A stretch of 64,000 bases of DNA from NCBI RefSeq assembly GCF_001540865.1, contig NC_033632.1, positions 2,488,727 through 2,552,726 of the forward strand. The letters run 5' to 3'. Numbering within the stretch: the first letter of the stretch is position 1; each line of letters starts with the position of its first letter. Of the stretch, positions 24,783-36,591 are shown in pieces. The notes under the pieces were generated by a model. The model was not told the origin of the DNA and searched no databases. It saw only the letters and a list, made by a program, of their open reading frames with translations. The position numbers and the translations under genes are program-made. This DNA comes from Ananas comosus (taxonomy: Eukaryota > Streptophyta > Magnoliopsida > Poales > Bromeliaceae).

Positions 24783-24872
24783 TTATATTATTGATATATA
24801 ATTATTATCATATTACATATATTAGTGTTATTGTTTATATTAATAGATAAAATATTATATAATATATATATT

Positions 24873-25372
24873 GAGTTTGATCGTGCTACTATCGGTAGTT
24901 TACTACTGATTTATTTTTAATAATAGAGTTTTCAAATCGATGATCGACACCGTTGAACATGATTTAGACTATTTAAATTATCTAGAAATCAAATTTCATG
25001 ATTTTTTGGCATCACTAACTGAACGATTAAAGGATCACAAAATCTGTAATTTTAATCGCTGATATGGTTCGTTTGCTCGTTTAATTGCATAAAAAAGTTC
25101 AAATCAACTAAACTTTTGTTCGAAAATTGTTTAAACTATTTAAAACAAGATCTATACTCTACACCTTAAATACAGAAATTGTATCATCACTTTTTAAAAG
25201 ATATTTATTTTTAGCCATTCATTTTTCTGTTCACTCGATGTACAAAAAAATAATATAAAAAATGCGTGAAATTTCATTTTCATATAGTTTAAATGGTTTG
25301 GATCATGTTTAACAGTGTCGATCATCAATTTGAAAGATTTATCATCGAAAATAAATCGATAGTAAAAAACTC
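24873..25372. mobile_element. long-TIR MITE, 'ctactatcggtag' family, copy 1
   Basis: Left arm 'gtgctactatcggtagttta' followed by 'caaatcgatgatcgacaccg'. The right arm is its inverse ('gtgtcgatcatcaatttgaa … aataaatcgatagtaaaaaa'). About 500 bp and non-coding. Relatives lie at 27204, 56572 and about 57085. Confidence 0.75.
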
Positions 25373-25389
25373 TAAATATATATTATATA

Positions 25390-25493
25390 TATATATAGTA
25401 GGGCTACTGTGCTATTAGGAGCACAGCAGCCCTTGTGCTCCTAACTTTCTAAACACCCATCAAGTTGGATGGGTGATTAGAATAAGAGAGGGA

Positions 25494-25560
<67 letters not shown>

Positions 25561-25800
25561 TGCTACCAGTTTTTTAGCCTTTGGATCAACTATTTTCATT
25601 ATTTCTAACCATTGGATTAAATATTATAACCCAGTAGGGACCACTCAACCCTAGAGAGACCACTCAATTCTAACCGACTAATATCATCCCGACTCTACAA
25701 TTTGTTGTCTAAGGGTTAAAAACTTGATAGTAAAAAGAGCGTTTTACTATTAATAGTATTCCAGCCTAATTCTCTATATATATATATAGGGGTGAGATAG
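25390..25800. repeat. short hairpins, TA/GA microsatellite and a small MITE
   Basis: Starts with the hairpin-forming 'ggctactgtgctattaggag', then a TA run (25497-25526) joined to a GA run (25527-25556), then an inverted-repeat element at about 25559-25735 ('gctaccagttttttagcc' against 'gggttaaaaacttgatag'). Non-coding. Confidence 0.6.
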
Positions 25801-26049
25801 AGAGGTCCACCGTGGACCTCTCTCCGGTGGTCCACGAGGTGGGGTGTGCCTCGTGGACCGCATGCCCGCTGCCCCCTCCCCCTCCCAACGCCGGATTTTT
25901 GGGGCTTCGTTTCCATTTCCAGCTCATTTCCAATGAAAAACGAAAACAACTATTTTTCTTACAATTCATAAAAAAAAAAAATCAAAGAAATCTTTTTACG
26001 ACCAAACAAACGGATCCTACTTTTTTATAATTATTATTTTTGATGATTT

Positions 26050-26236
26050 TACGAAGTAACCTATAGTTTAAAATATATTATTCCGAATTTTTTACTATAG
26101 TACCCTATAGTTTTAACCGTAGAGGATAACGGAAAGAGAAACACAACTATAAATACGAAAGTAATATATTTTAAGTCATAGAACACTTAAGTGAGAAAGC
26201 GCGAATTCACATAGGTAGTATTTGAAGTTCTTTTTT
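26050..26236. mobile_element. degraded foldback element, 'acttcaaa' family, copy 5
   Basis: Contains 'agtaccctatagtttta' on the left and 'cataggtagtatttgaagtt' on the right. Shorter and more diverged than the other copies; the left end is uncertain. Confidence 0.5.
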
Positions 26237-27203
26237 TATTTAAATAGTTTTTATTCCTAAATTTTACTGATATGAAAATTACACTATTTATCATTTAAAA
26301 TATTTTTTATGCTGCTGAAAGTAAACCAAGATAACTGAGGTATTTTATATTCAATACGTAAAATGTTACTAAGGATGAAAATGTAATAGGTATAAAACTT
26401 AATAATTTATTGAAATAAAAATGATACGTAAACTAAATTTATTGCCTAAATTAGAAAAGTCACCTACCTTTTAACTCCTATATCTTAATTATTTCTTCAT
26501 GTTAAATACAATATTAATTACCACACTTGTACTTCGCCATTATTTGAAATATGTAAAAAAAAATAGAATAATAATTAAATTTGATTGCAAAATATTACTA
26601 CAGTATTGTTGTATATATACATTCTTAATATCTTTCGAATTTAAAACTTAAGATTTATATTAAAAATTAGATTAAAAACTCTTTTATATATAAATTTTTT
26701 CTATTAAGTGGAGAATAAAAACTAAAACACAGTGTGAGTATGACGTGTGGGCCCTAGGGATTTGGTACCACGTGTCAGTACCATAACCGTGATATATAAC
26801 GGTTACGTTGAAGAACGTTGAATAATGTAGTGGGAATGGGGTGAGCGCACCCGACGACCGTCCGATTATATTCGGAGACAATCGCACGGCGACAACGAGC
26901 GCAAACAAATGGGTCCCACTGCTCATCTAGAACGCCACGTCACATCTCACTACGCAACAAATCCACCTAATTTTTTTTTTTGTAAGAATAAATACTGCCA
27001 AAAGGAACCTCCTTTTGGTTCCTGTGGGCCCTACAGACCATCGGAGAGCAGTAGATCGGGACCGTTCATTTGGTCGACCAATACCGTGATTCGATTCCGG
27101 GGTACAGAAACTTCGGGGCACGGGCGAATAAGTGTACGAGTGGCTCATGACACGTTACATTTATTTTTATTTTTATTTTTTAAAATTATATTAATTAATA
27201 TTA

Positions 27204-27689
27204 GGATTTGAGCTGAAATACTATCGATAGTAAACGGTTTCTGTTGCCAACAATTTATTTTCGATGTTGGAACCTCCAAATCGACGATCGACACCGTTAA
27301 ATTCTCTTGTCAATCAAGTGGGCGTAAAAATGAACAACTGAAAATAAATATTTTTTAAAAAGTGATGTATAAATTTTATAATGAAGATCACGAGTATAGA
27401 TTCTATTCTAAATAGTTTAAAATTTTTTTTAACAAAAATTCAATTGATTTGAATAGTTTTATATTGTTAAACAAAAAAAGTCTCATATCTATCTTTAAAG
27501 TTGCAAATTTTGAAACTTTCTTATTATTAGGTCAATAATATCGAAAAGATTTGTAATTTGGTTTTTAAATATTTCAAGTGATATAAATTATGTTCAACGG
27601 TGCCGATCATTACTTTGAATATTCCATCATTAAAAATAAATAGGTGGCAACGAAGTGCGTATGGTACTTATAGTATTCCAGCTCAACTC
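27204..27689. mobile_element. long-TIR MITE with exact 9-bp TSD, copy 2
   Basis: The left end 'ggatttgagctgaaatact' corresponds to the inverse of the right end 'agtattccagctcaactc'. Flanked by exact direct repeats TTAATATTA at 27195-27203 and 27690-27698. The inner arms contain 'cgatcgacaccgttaaa' and its diverged inverse. The 9-bp duplication favours a Mutator-like origin. Confidence 0.8.
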
Positions 27690-27961
27690 TTAATATTAGC
27701 TACTAAAACAAAACAAATTTGAGATGGCAAATTTTGAAAATTTAATTTGTTAGTACTGAACTACGAAACGGCTAGATCAACTCCTATTTGCAAATCCACC
27801 TTGTCCCGTAAAAAAATGAGGGAAGTTTTTTTTTGGAAAATAAATTATTTGGAAATAACTCTCATTCATTCATTAAAAAATTCCTACTTAATTTTTTACA
27901 TTTTCTAACACAATTTTATTTATATTTAAAAATAAATTTAGCTAAATATATAAAACAAATA

Positions 27962-28696
27962 GAATTAATTTCATACAGATCCCTGCAAATATGGTAAATA
28001 GCAAATACATCCCTATAATGTTTAACTTTCATAAATTATCACTATAAAAATCCTAATGTATTCAGATATGTCTATGCGTTAGTATCCGTTAAAGAAATTT
28101 AGTTAATCACGGTTAAAATACTTAATAATAATTAATTAATTAGGTGAATTGACAATTTTGCCCTTCTTATCTTTCCTCTTCCTCTTCATCTTCTTATTCT
28201 TCCTCTTCCCCTTCTGCTTCTTCTTCTTTCTCTTCCTCTTCTTCTTCGTTTCCTTCTTTTCCTCCTCCTTTTCTCCTCCTTTTTCTTTGTTGTCGTCGAT
28301 TGTGCTCGCGTGGGCCGTCGTCATGAGCACTTCCGAATCAGTCGCTTTCTCGTCTTTCGCCTCGCCGCTGCGGGCCTCAACCTCGTCCTCATCGGCCACA
28401 ACTTTGACAAGCTCTGCGATGTTGCCGGAGTTGTCCGCCGTTGCAGTCGCCCTTGAAGAAAGAGAAAGAGGAAAAGGACAAAAATTAAGAGAATTTTTCG
28501 AGAGATATATTTGTGAGAGCAAAAATATCATTTCACGAGCATACTTTTAAAAAATAAACAGTTTTCTAACGGATCCTAATTATAGGGACATATCTGAATA
28601 CATTAGTACTTTTACGGATATAATTTATAAAAGTTAAACTTTGTGGAGATATATCTGTTATTCATCATGTTTATAGGGACCTATATAAAATTAACC
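27962..28696. mobile_element. Mutator-like element with internal Lys/Glu-rich frame
   Basis: The left arm 'gaattaatttcatacagatc' is matched by the inverse of the right arm ('ggttaattttatataggtcc'), and similarity extends over more than 100 bases per arm ('tgtattcagatatgtc' near both inner ends). The interior contains a GC-richer segment (28290-28460) and a CT-rich tract which on the minus strand give a 131-residue frame rich in Lys and Glu. The flanking 10-mers (27952-27961 and 28697-28706) are only partly alike. A related element with clear duplications is at 37721-38134. Confidence 0.7.
28136..28531 (-). other. doubtful Lys/Glu-rich ORF inside a transposable element
   Basis: 131 codons; the middle part, about residues 30-80, has normal composition (ADNSGNIAELVKVVADEDEV), followed by a long run of K, R and E. 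It may be a captured host gene fragment or element-borne sequence. No recognised domain and no promoter context. Confidence 0.3.
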
Positions 28697-28697
28697 C

Positions 28698-30981
28698 TAA
28701 AAAATATATATATTAAATTTGACATCTCGATTACTAATTATTAAATTTTAACTAATTATGCTAGGTACAATCGGTGTTTTTTTTTTATCAACAATTGCTT
28801 TATCATTTTATATACTTAATTATGCTGACCTCGGAATAGTCTAAGGTACTTTAACCTAACCTGATCCAAAGTCAACCCAATGCATAGTTAGGTAGGAGTT
28901 AGGTTAAAGAGTTTTACTATTCGACGTTCTTATCTTGACCCATGATTAGAGTTAACGCAGCTCAATAATTCCATCGCCCCTTTATTCAGGGAGCCCACTG
29001 AAAGTTTTCCACATATAATTTTCGTTGTATCTGTTTTTTTATACTTTAGAACATAAAAAATCGTATTTTTTATTTCTGGTTATGATAACTAAGCAACAAG
29101 ATTGAAGAATAAGACGAACTTATCTTTAATTTTTTTTAATGCATCAAAATAGACAAAAAAAAAAAAATTTTTTTTTTGGGTGAGTTTTGAAAATTTACAA
29201 AATTACACACAATACAAGCACCAAAACAGATGTGTAATTAATAATGTTGACTAAGAATCATAAATGCCTAATAATCATTAAAAATAAAAGTTTAAATGGT
29301 TGTTTACAAAATTTTGAGGATTTGTTATATTTACCTATTTTAGACTTTAAATTCAAAATAAAATTCACTAATTCTAATAGTTATTATTTATTTACTAAGA
29401 ATCAAATTTCGATTCTCATTCCATTGCGAAATTAAAATGATCCAATTTATCTATATTCTAGTCCAATTTTGATTTTTGAATGCTCATTTTGAAATAAATT
29501 ATTTAAAAATCTCTCTCACAAACACCTTCCTTTTTCTTCCTTTATTATTCTCCTATTACTTAACTAAAATTCTCTTTCAAAATTTTAAAAATTTCAATCT
29601 ACAATTTTGATTTCTTTTTTCATGATAATAAATTAATTATTATTGAATGATTTAACGTGTTTTAATTTTATTTTTTAGTTTCATCCTAATCGTACTAAAG
29701 TAAATATACCTTCGCCACATAATCCACGTGACACAAAAGATGAAATTCAAAAAGATGACTACGAAACCGCGAAAAAAGAAAAAAAAAAAAAGGACAAAAG
29801 AAAAAAGAAAAGGAAAAGAAAAAGAGAAATTCCGCGCTTTTTCTCCGCTGTTATCCACCGTCAACCACCCACTCCGCTGCGCCCTCATTAAATCCCCCCC
29901 AAAACAAAGAAAGAAATAATTCCTCTTCCCGCCAATCATCGTCGTGTTCGGAGCTCCGGAAAAAGAGGCAAACATGTCCGACCTGCACACGTGGCGTGTT
30001 TCTATTTGTTTCTTCTATATCAAGCCAGTAGAGACGCTACACGCAAGAGAGCTCATGTCATCTTGGTGTAACCCGGATTGTAGCGGATCCGAAACAACTA
30101 CCATTTAGTCCCGTCGCCGCTTTTTCTACTTTTTCACGCATCGTTTACAGCGCGGTCTCCCTCCTCCCATCCCAACATAATACACCCGCGTCAAGGATTA
30201 ACGCCATGCGTACACGAGAATGTACCCCGGAGGGTGTTATTATTGGAGGGTTCTAAGTAATTTAATTACGGCCCTTTTTTATTTTATTTTTTGTTTGCAG
30301 TGTGGTTCAAAAATTTATTAGTGATTAAATTTTATTCCTTTTTTTTTTTGTGAGAATTACAACAAAGTGTAAGTATAGAACTCATATATTAATCAGGATG
30401 GTCAAAGAGGGTTAATTAAACAACAGAGCCGTAAATAATATGGTGTGGTGCATTGTAAGTTGTATGTAGCATTGATTTATATATAAGTAGTTACTTAACA
30501 ACCCCATAATAAAATGTTTAAAAACCCTACTACCCATTGGTTGTGGTGGCGGCTCCACTTCTCCACCACCACCATCACAGCCCACCCCCTATCTCTCTCT
30601 CCCCCTTTATCTTCTCACATGGCCAACCCCAAAACCCGGAAATAACCAAACCCTTTCTTAATTAACGTTCTCTCTATCTCTCTCTATCTCTCATGAATGG
30701 TTGGAACCAAAGAGTCCACTCCTTTCGGATGCCCATCTCCCAAGCAAAGCTCCCACAATTTTTGCTTCTCCCCAACGCCTCTCCACCACCACCACCACCA
30801 CCACCATGTATCTATTATCATCTATGATGCTCTACTCCCTTTCACTACCTCCTGTACTAGTAGATCTCCAGTAAAACTGAAAAAATGGCGAGGTGTTGAG
30901 AGAGGGGATCGAGTACGTGCGTACGCTACTTAATTAATATATAACTAACAGCTAGAAGAAGAAAAAGGAGGAGGGGAAGAA
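28698..30981. other. spacer and promoter of the receptor kinase gene
   Basis: 28.7-29.7 kb is AT-rich and featureless. 29.75-30.25 kb is more mixed, with 'cacacgtggcgtg' near 29985. The region 30540-30981 is CT- and CCACC-rich and is probably the 5' leader, with short upstream ATGs. A TATA-like box, TATATAAG, lies at 30480-30487. No gene is seen before the ATG at 30982. Confidence 0.5.
30480..30487 (+). promoter_or_regulatory. possible TATA box of the receptor kinase gene
   Basis: TATATAAG, about 500 bases before the ATG. It would give a leader of about 470 nt, long but possible. Weak assignment. Confidence 0.3.
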
Positions 30982-33900
30982 ATGAGCGGTGGTACCTGGG
31001 CGAAGAAGATTTTTTGGGTGCTGCTGGGGGCGATTTTCTTGTTTTGGCGGGCGGCATCGGCGGAGCCGTGGGAGGACAAGGCGGCGCTGCTCGGCTTCCT
31101 GGCCGGCGTCCCGCACAGCCGGCGCGGGCTCAACTGGGGCGCGGGCGCGCCCGTATGCGGTGGTGGGGGGTGGACGGGGGTCACGTGCGCGGCCGACGGG
31201 TCGCGCGTGGTGGCCCTCCGCCTCCCCGGGATCGGATTCAACGGCCCGATCCCGCCCAACACGCTCGGGCGCCTCTCCGCCCTCCAGATCCTCAGCCTCC
31301 GATCGAACGGCCTCTCCGGGCCCTTCCCCGCCGACCTCGCCCGCCTCGGCTCCCTCGTCGAGCTCCACCTGCAGGTCAACTCCTTCTCCGGGCCCCTCCC
31401 CTCCTTCGACCTCGCCACCTGGCGTAACCTCACCGTCCTCGACCTCTCCTTCAACTCCTTCTCCGGCCCCGTCCCCGGCTCCCTCTCCAACCTCACCAGC
31501 CTCGCCGCGCTCAACCTCTCCAACAACTCCTTCTCCGGCGCCGTCCCCGATCTCCACCTGCCCCATCTCCAGTTCCTCAACCTCTCCGACAACCATCTCA
31601 ACGGGACCATCCCCCAGTCGCTGCGGAGGTTCGCGGCCTCCGGCTCCTTCGCCGGGAACGACGGTCTCGCCGCTCCTCCCTCCCCCGCCCCCGCCCCCGC
31701 CCCCGCGTCGCCGTCGCCGTCGCCCGCGCCCGCGCCGCTCCCGAGCTCGCGAGCGAAGCGGAACCTCGGGGAGTCGGCGATCCTCGGGATCGTCGTCGGC
31801 GGGTGCGCGGCGGCGTTCGCGCTGCTGGCGCTGCTGATCCTGCTGTGCTGCGGGAAGGGGAAGGGGAAGGGGAAGGGCGACGAGGAGGGGGCGGCCGCGG
31901 CGAAGGCGAAGGGGGGAACGAAGAAGAAGGGGGCGGCGGCGGCGCGGAGGGGTTCGCCGGAGAAGACGGTGTCCGGGAGCCAGGACGAGAAGAACCGGCT
32001 GGTGTTCTTCGACGGGTGCAACTTCGTGTTCGATCTGGAGGACCTGCTGAGGGCGTCGGCGGAGGTGCTGGGGAAGGGGACGTTCGGGACGGCGTACAAG
32101 GCGGTGCTGGAGGACGCGGCCACCGTCGTGGTTAAAAGGCTGAAAGAGGTCGGGGTCGGCAGGAAGGAGTTCGAGCAGCAGATGGAGATGGTCGGCACAA
32201 TCAAACACGAGAATGTCGCCGAACTGAGGGCCTACTACTACTCCAAGGACGAGAAGCTCATAGTGTCGGATTTCTATAGCCAGGGGAGCGTTTCTTGCTT
32301 GCTGCATGGTATGATCCAGTCTCAAATTTTACTTAATATTCATACTGCACTATTTATAATCTCGTTTTTGTTATTGATTTTATCGTGGAAATGTAGGCAT
32401 ATCATGCTTAAGCATTGTTGGTATTGGTAAACTATGCTGGCATTGTTGACCTAGTTGATTAGCATTTTGTTATTGCTGTGCATATGCAAATTACGTTTAT
32501 CGAACTTCAGATGATGCTAAATTGTTCATTCTACACAACAAATCTTTGTTCTCATCTATTCTCTCATACTGGTGTGCTAATTTATCCCATTTATGTAGCT
32601 TAAAATATGGTACAATTGTGAGATCCACTTCTCCGGCAGCAAGGGACTCAGAATTAATCTTTCTTCCTACCTCTGTTATAAACTCTTCGAATTTAGACAG
32701 TGAGGAAAAGTGTTGAAATTGAGGGTCTTATGTGCAAATTTGGTTGAATAGTTGTTCTATAAAAGAATTTGCCGTGTTCAATGTGTTGATCTTGTATCCA
32801 AACTTGCTCGTGTTTCTCAAATCCAATGTATTGCAATCGTTCTCATGCCCCACTTCCAGGGGCCACCATACTAGGACTATTCTAGTTCTAAGTTCTAACA
32901 CAATTAACTCTCTTAACCTCTCGAGTCTAGTCCCTGTCCAAAGTGTTTTTAGCCGGATTAAGAATTTTAGCCCTACAATATCTCATATATAGGATTATTT
33001 CAAATTTTGGTGTGTCATAACAATTTTCTCTTATCTGCTTGTGATTTGTTTGCTTTCCTGATTTGCCGATTAATAACATAATTTTTGATTTCTTGTGAGC
33101 TTTCGTATATTGATGATTGCTCAAGTCTTTATAGGATCAAGTCTCAGTTTTAATTGGCCTCCCAGAGTTTAAGTTGCTTTTTCCTTAATTGGAATTCTCT
33201 ATTTAATTTGCTGTGCGCGCAAATGTGCGCATTACCAGAGCTCTGTAACATATAACAACTTGTAGTCACCTTTCTTTTCATTTTTTTTTCACTGTAGAAG
33301 TTTGTTTTTGGTTAAGATATCTTCTGTAACTTGTGATGTTTTTGTTTTACCCTCGTTCTCAGCTAAAAGGGGAGAGGATAGGACTCCTCTCGACTGGGAG
33401 ACCCGGCTAAAGATTGCGGTTGGGGCTGCACGTGGGATCACGCGCATCCATGCAGAGAACAATGGAAAATTCATCCACGGAAACGTCAAATCCTCCAACG
33501 TCTTCGTCAATGCTAACCGATACGGGCTCATCTCGGACACAGGCTTAGCCTCCTTGATGAACCCGATGGTCGTGTCGCGGGCAGCAGGGTACCGCGCCCC
33601 AGAAGTGGTCGACACGCGAAAAGCGTCCCAGGCTTCAGATGTGTATAGTTTCGGCGTTCTCCTCCTCGAGCTCCTCACGGGAAAGTCACCAATTCAGGTG
33701 TGAAACAATACCATTTTATAGGGTCTGGGATGGAATTGCAATTTGAGATAAAGCTCCAGGGATTCATGTAGACTTTGATTTAATTGGGATGAGATTAGAT
33801 TAGACGAGGAGTCTAGAAAGATTAGAGTTTAGAGCCCTCATTCTTTGCTACATTCTGAGACAACCATTTTTCCTTTGAAAGTTTAAGTTACTGGATAACG

Positions 33901-34221
33901 GTGTATTTAACACCTATTTAAAAACAGGTGATAGGCGGGGGGAGGGGTGGCGACGAGGTGGTGCACCTGGTGCGGTGGGTGCAGTCGGTGGTGCGGGAGG
34001 AGTGGACGGCGGAGGTATTCGACCTCGAGCTCATGCGGTACCCGAACATAGAGGAGGAGATGGTCGAGATGCTTCAGATCGCGATGACTTGTGTCGTGAG
34101 GATGCCGGAGCAGCGGCCGAAGATGGCTGAGGTGGTGAGGATGATCGAAGACGTCAGAAGGTTCGACAGCGGTAATCGGCCGTCCGTGGAAGCCGGATCG
34201 GAGAGCTCGACGCCGGTTTAA
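30982..34221 (+). CDS. LRR receptor-like kinase, probable pseudokinase (At4g23740-like)
   Basis: Exons 30982-32308, 33363-33697, 33928-34221; 1956 nt and 651 residues with GT/AG junctions. Signal peptide at about 1-27, ending ASA; an LRR N-cap with WTGVTC; about five leucine-rich repeats (about 70-215); a Pro/Ser-rich stretch (about 228-250); a membrane segment at about 263-288 ([17 protein letters not shown]); a Lys/Gly/Ala-rich juxtamembrane region; and a kinase-like domain from about 350 with [12 protein letters not shown] and lysine K385. The catalytic loop reads HGN (481-483) in place of HRD and the DFG motif is DTG (501-503), so phosphotransfer is unlikely. GYRAPEV is intact. This is the known group of 'probable inactive receptor kinases', thought to act at the plasma membrane as scaffolds or co-receptors. 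The first exon is extremely GC-rich, so large frames on its opposite strand are shadows. Confidence 0.95.
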
Positions 34222-35593
34222 GTGTATGACTTGTTTGTGGCTTTCTTTATGTGTATTATTATTTTGATCCCTTGCTCAGTGGTCATTGTATTTGTATATT
34301 GTAGCATTTCTACTGTGTTTACATTCTTTGGCTTTAGTTATGGTGTTTATTTTAGGTGAAATACTGTTTCTTGGATTGTTACATTTAATGATCAGATAGG
34401 CTAAATGGGCTATAAATTTGCCTCAAATGTGTTCTTCGAATACTTACTGGGTATGGAATTTTTGATATTCTAATGTATTTTCCCTTTTTTTTTCAGTTTT
34501 TTTTTTTTGTTTTATTTGTAATTTTTAAAAGATGAAGTAGGGCTACTAATGGGCCAGGTTGGGGGCTTGGTCCAGCACTGGCCTATTTTCTAAGGCCATT
34601 TATAAATGCATTTGGTCTGGCGTGGGCCCATTATGAGCCCTATTTGGGGAAAGATTGATGAGAAACACGTTTGGTTGTGGCATGGTTTTTGTACCCAAAC
34701 ACCACTTTGAAAGGGTGGGAACTGTAGTCCCCACTTCTTTTTATGCTATACTCAGAGAGGGAGAAAAATTTATAATTTGTAATTTCTAAATTAATGTTTA
34801 TAATTTTAAAATTTAACATTTTATAATCTTAAAATTTTATATTTCATATTTTTCAAATTTAAATTCGGTTTTAAATTTAAAATTTAAAAATTTGAAATTT
34901 GAAATTTAAAATTCAAAACCATTTAAATTTAAAAAATATAAAATATAAAATTTTAAATTTAGATATAATGAGAGTGGGTAATATCATTATTTTTTATTTA
35001 TAACTACCCACTATTCTTATTATTTTATCTTATGCATCCAAACGCTATTTTTTTTATTTTCCGAATATTTTCGGCAGTAATCTAAACTATATAATTTTCA
35101 TCCGGACTCAATATTAGTTTAGTTCTTAGTTATATCTAAACTTATTTATTTTTAAAATAAACAGTTTTTATTTATGTCCAAATTAAACGAAGCCTTAGAG
35201 ACCTAATGAATCGTGTTAATTGGAGGGGCCTTGTATTTGACGCAGGATCTGACAATCGATCGATGGCGAAGTGAGGCCAGTCGATCCATATTCGGCGCAA
35301 TACAAAGTATATATATATCCAGTTCATCGAACTTGTGCGGAAATAAGTTCTCAATATAAAGACAAGCAGATCGAAGCGTGCATATATAATTATGGGACTG
35401 AGACGCTGCACCACCACCTACATGATGAAAACGGGGTGCGCCAAATGTGCCAAATTTTCCGCGAGTTGGCGTCATGTAGCCCCCATGCACTCTCGTCTAA
35501 TTAAGCACGAGACAACCGACTCACCACCCAAAGGCCTAGACCAAGACCCCAACGTTTTACATTAGAGGACGTCCTTGCATACACTAAAAATAT
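34222..35593. other. 3' flank of receptor kinase and AT-rich spacer
   Basis: The 3' UTR probably ends within a few hundred bases. 34540-35190 is AT-rich with 'gtttggttgtggcatgg' (34669) and 'tgcatccaaacgc' (35033), perhaps a degraded MITE. 35200-35570 is mixed sequence without a convincing gene. Confidence 0.45.
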
Positions 35594-36591
35594 AAGAGAA
35601 AACTTTAAGAGTGCGTTTGGTTCGCGCTATCTTTTTAAGATTCTTAGTAATTCAATAGGAATAAAAAAATATGACGGTGTTTGGCTAAACGCATTAATTA
35701 ATCTAGTTGGTAATATTGGATTTACTTGGAAATAAGATGCATCCCAAAATACTAATCTCATTCCTTTAAGAAAAGGTGGGTATCCTTACATTAATGGATT
35801 GGAGTAATTATAATATGTCTAGTATTTTTCTTTCTTCCGACCCGACGACTAGTTAGTATTATTTTTTTTTACACTCTAACCTTATTTCTCCCTCTAAACT
35901 TTTCTTTTTCTCTCTAAACTTCAACTTTTTTTCTCTCTCTAAACTAAGCTATTTCTCCTTCTCTTTTTCTAAAATCTCAATCTTCTTATTCTCTCTAACC
36001 TCGACTTTATTTCTCTTTCTATTTCTTTAATTATGCTCTTTCTTTCTAACCTATATTCTCTTTTTCTTTTTTCTAAAAGAATGTTAAAATTTTTTATAGT
36101 ATTATTTAAAATTAATTAAAAAAAATAAATTAACTAATTGTATATTTTTCGTAATCTTAAATAACTTGACTAAATAATATAACCGTATGAACCAAATACC
36201 AAAATATTACATTCTTAGTAATAAGATGAATAGTAATAAAATTCTCAGATATCTTTTTACTCTTAGTAATGTTTCATAGTGCGAACCAAACGTGCCCTAA
36301 ATACCATCCATATAATTCATACTTTTTTATTTTAATATTCTGTATTTTAAAATGTATCATTTTCACACTCTATGATTTTATTTTATTCTTTTGTAATTTC
36401 TTTCGCTAATTTTTTTTTTTTGTTAAATTAGTGATAGTTAAAACTAAAGGATACTTACGTAAATATACGATAAACTATAGATGATGTATCTAAAGTTTTT
36501 TACATCTGATTTAACGAAAAGCTAATGACAGGACTAACGAAAAGAAAAAAATGAAACTTGTACTAAATTGATATTTGAAGTTTATCCCTAA
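35594..36591. mobile_element. foldback element, 'acttcaaata' family, interrupted by a Harbinger-type insert
   Basis: Left remnant 35594-35608 ('gagaaaactttaa') and right part 36298-36591. Removing the insert and one TAA rejoins them to 'gaaaactttaaataccatcc', which matches the ends of the foldback family ('gaaaaacttcaaatacc'). The right end is 'gatatttgaagtttatccc'. Confidence 0.7.
35609..36297. mobile_element. PIF/Harbinger (Tourist-like) MITE with TAA duplications
   Basis: Left end GAGTGCGTTTGGTTCGCGCT; the right end, read inward, is GGGCACGTTTGGTTCGCACT. TAA lies at both edges (35606-35608 and 36298-36300), the 3-bp duplication typical of PIF/Harbinger. 689 bp without a transposase, so non-autonomous. 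Confidence 0.85.

Noticed and set aside
26684..27211. Frames of 73-100 codons in both strands at 26.7-27.2 kb
   Set aside because: Overlapping frames in a GC-richer intergenic patch, with no family motif, and one ends inside poly(T). Weak similarity to 16780-17050 suggests a repeat remnant.
30945..32325. Two frames of 419 and 457 codons on the minus strand opposite the receptor kinase first exon
   Set aside because: They are long only because the exon is extremely GC-rich and stop codons are rare. Their translations are low-complexity Arg/Gly/Pro/Glu strings, while the plus-strand frame has a signal peptide, LRRs and a kinase domain.
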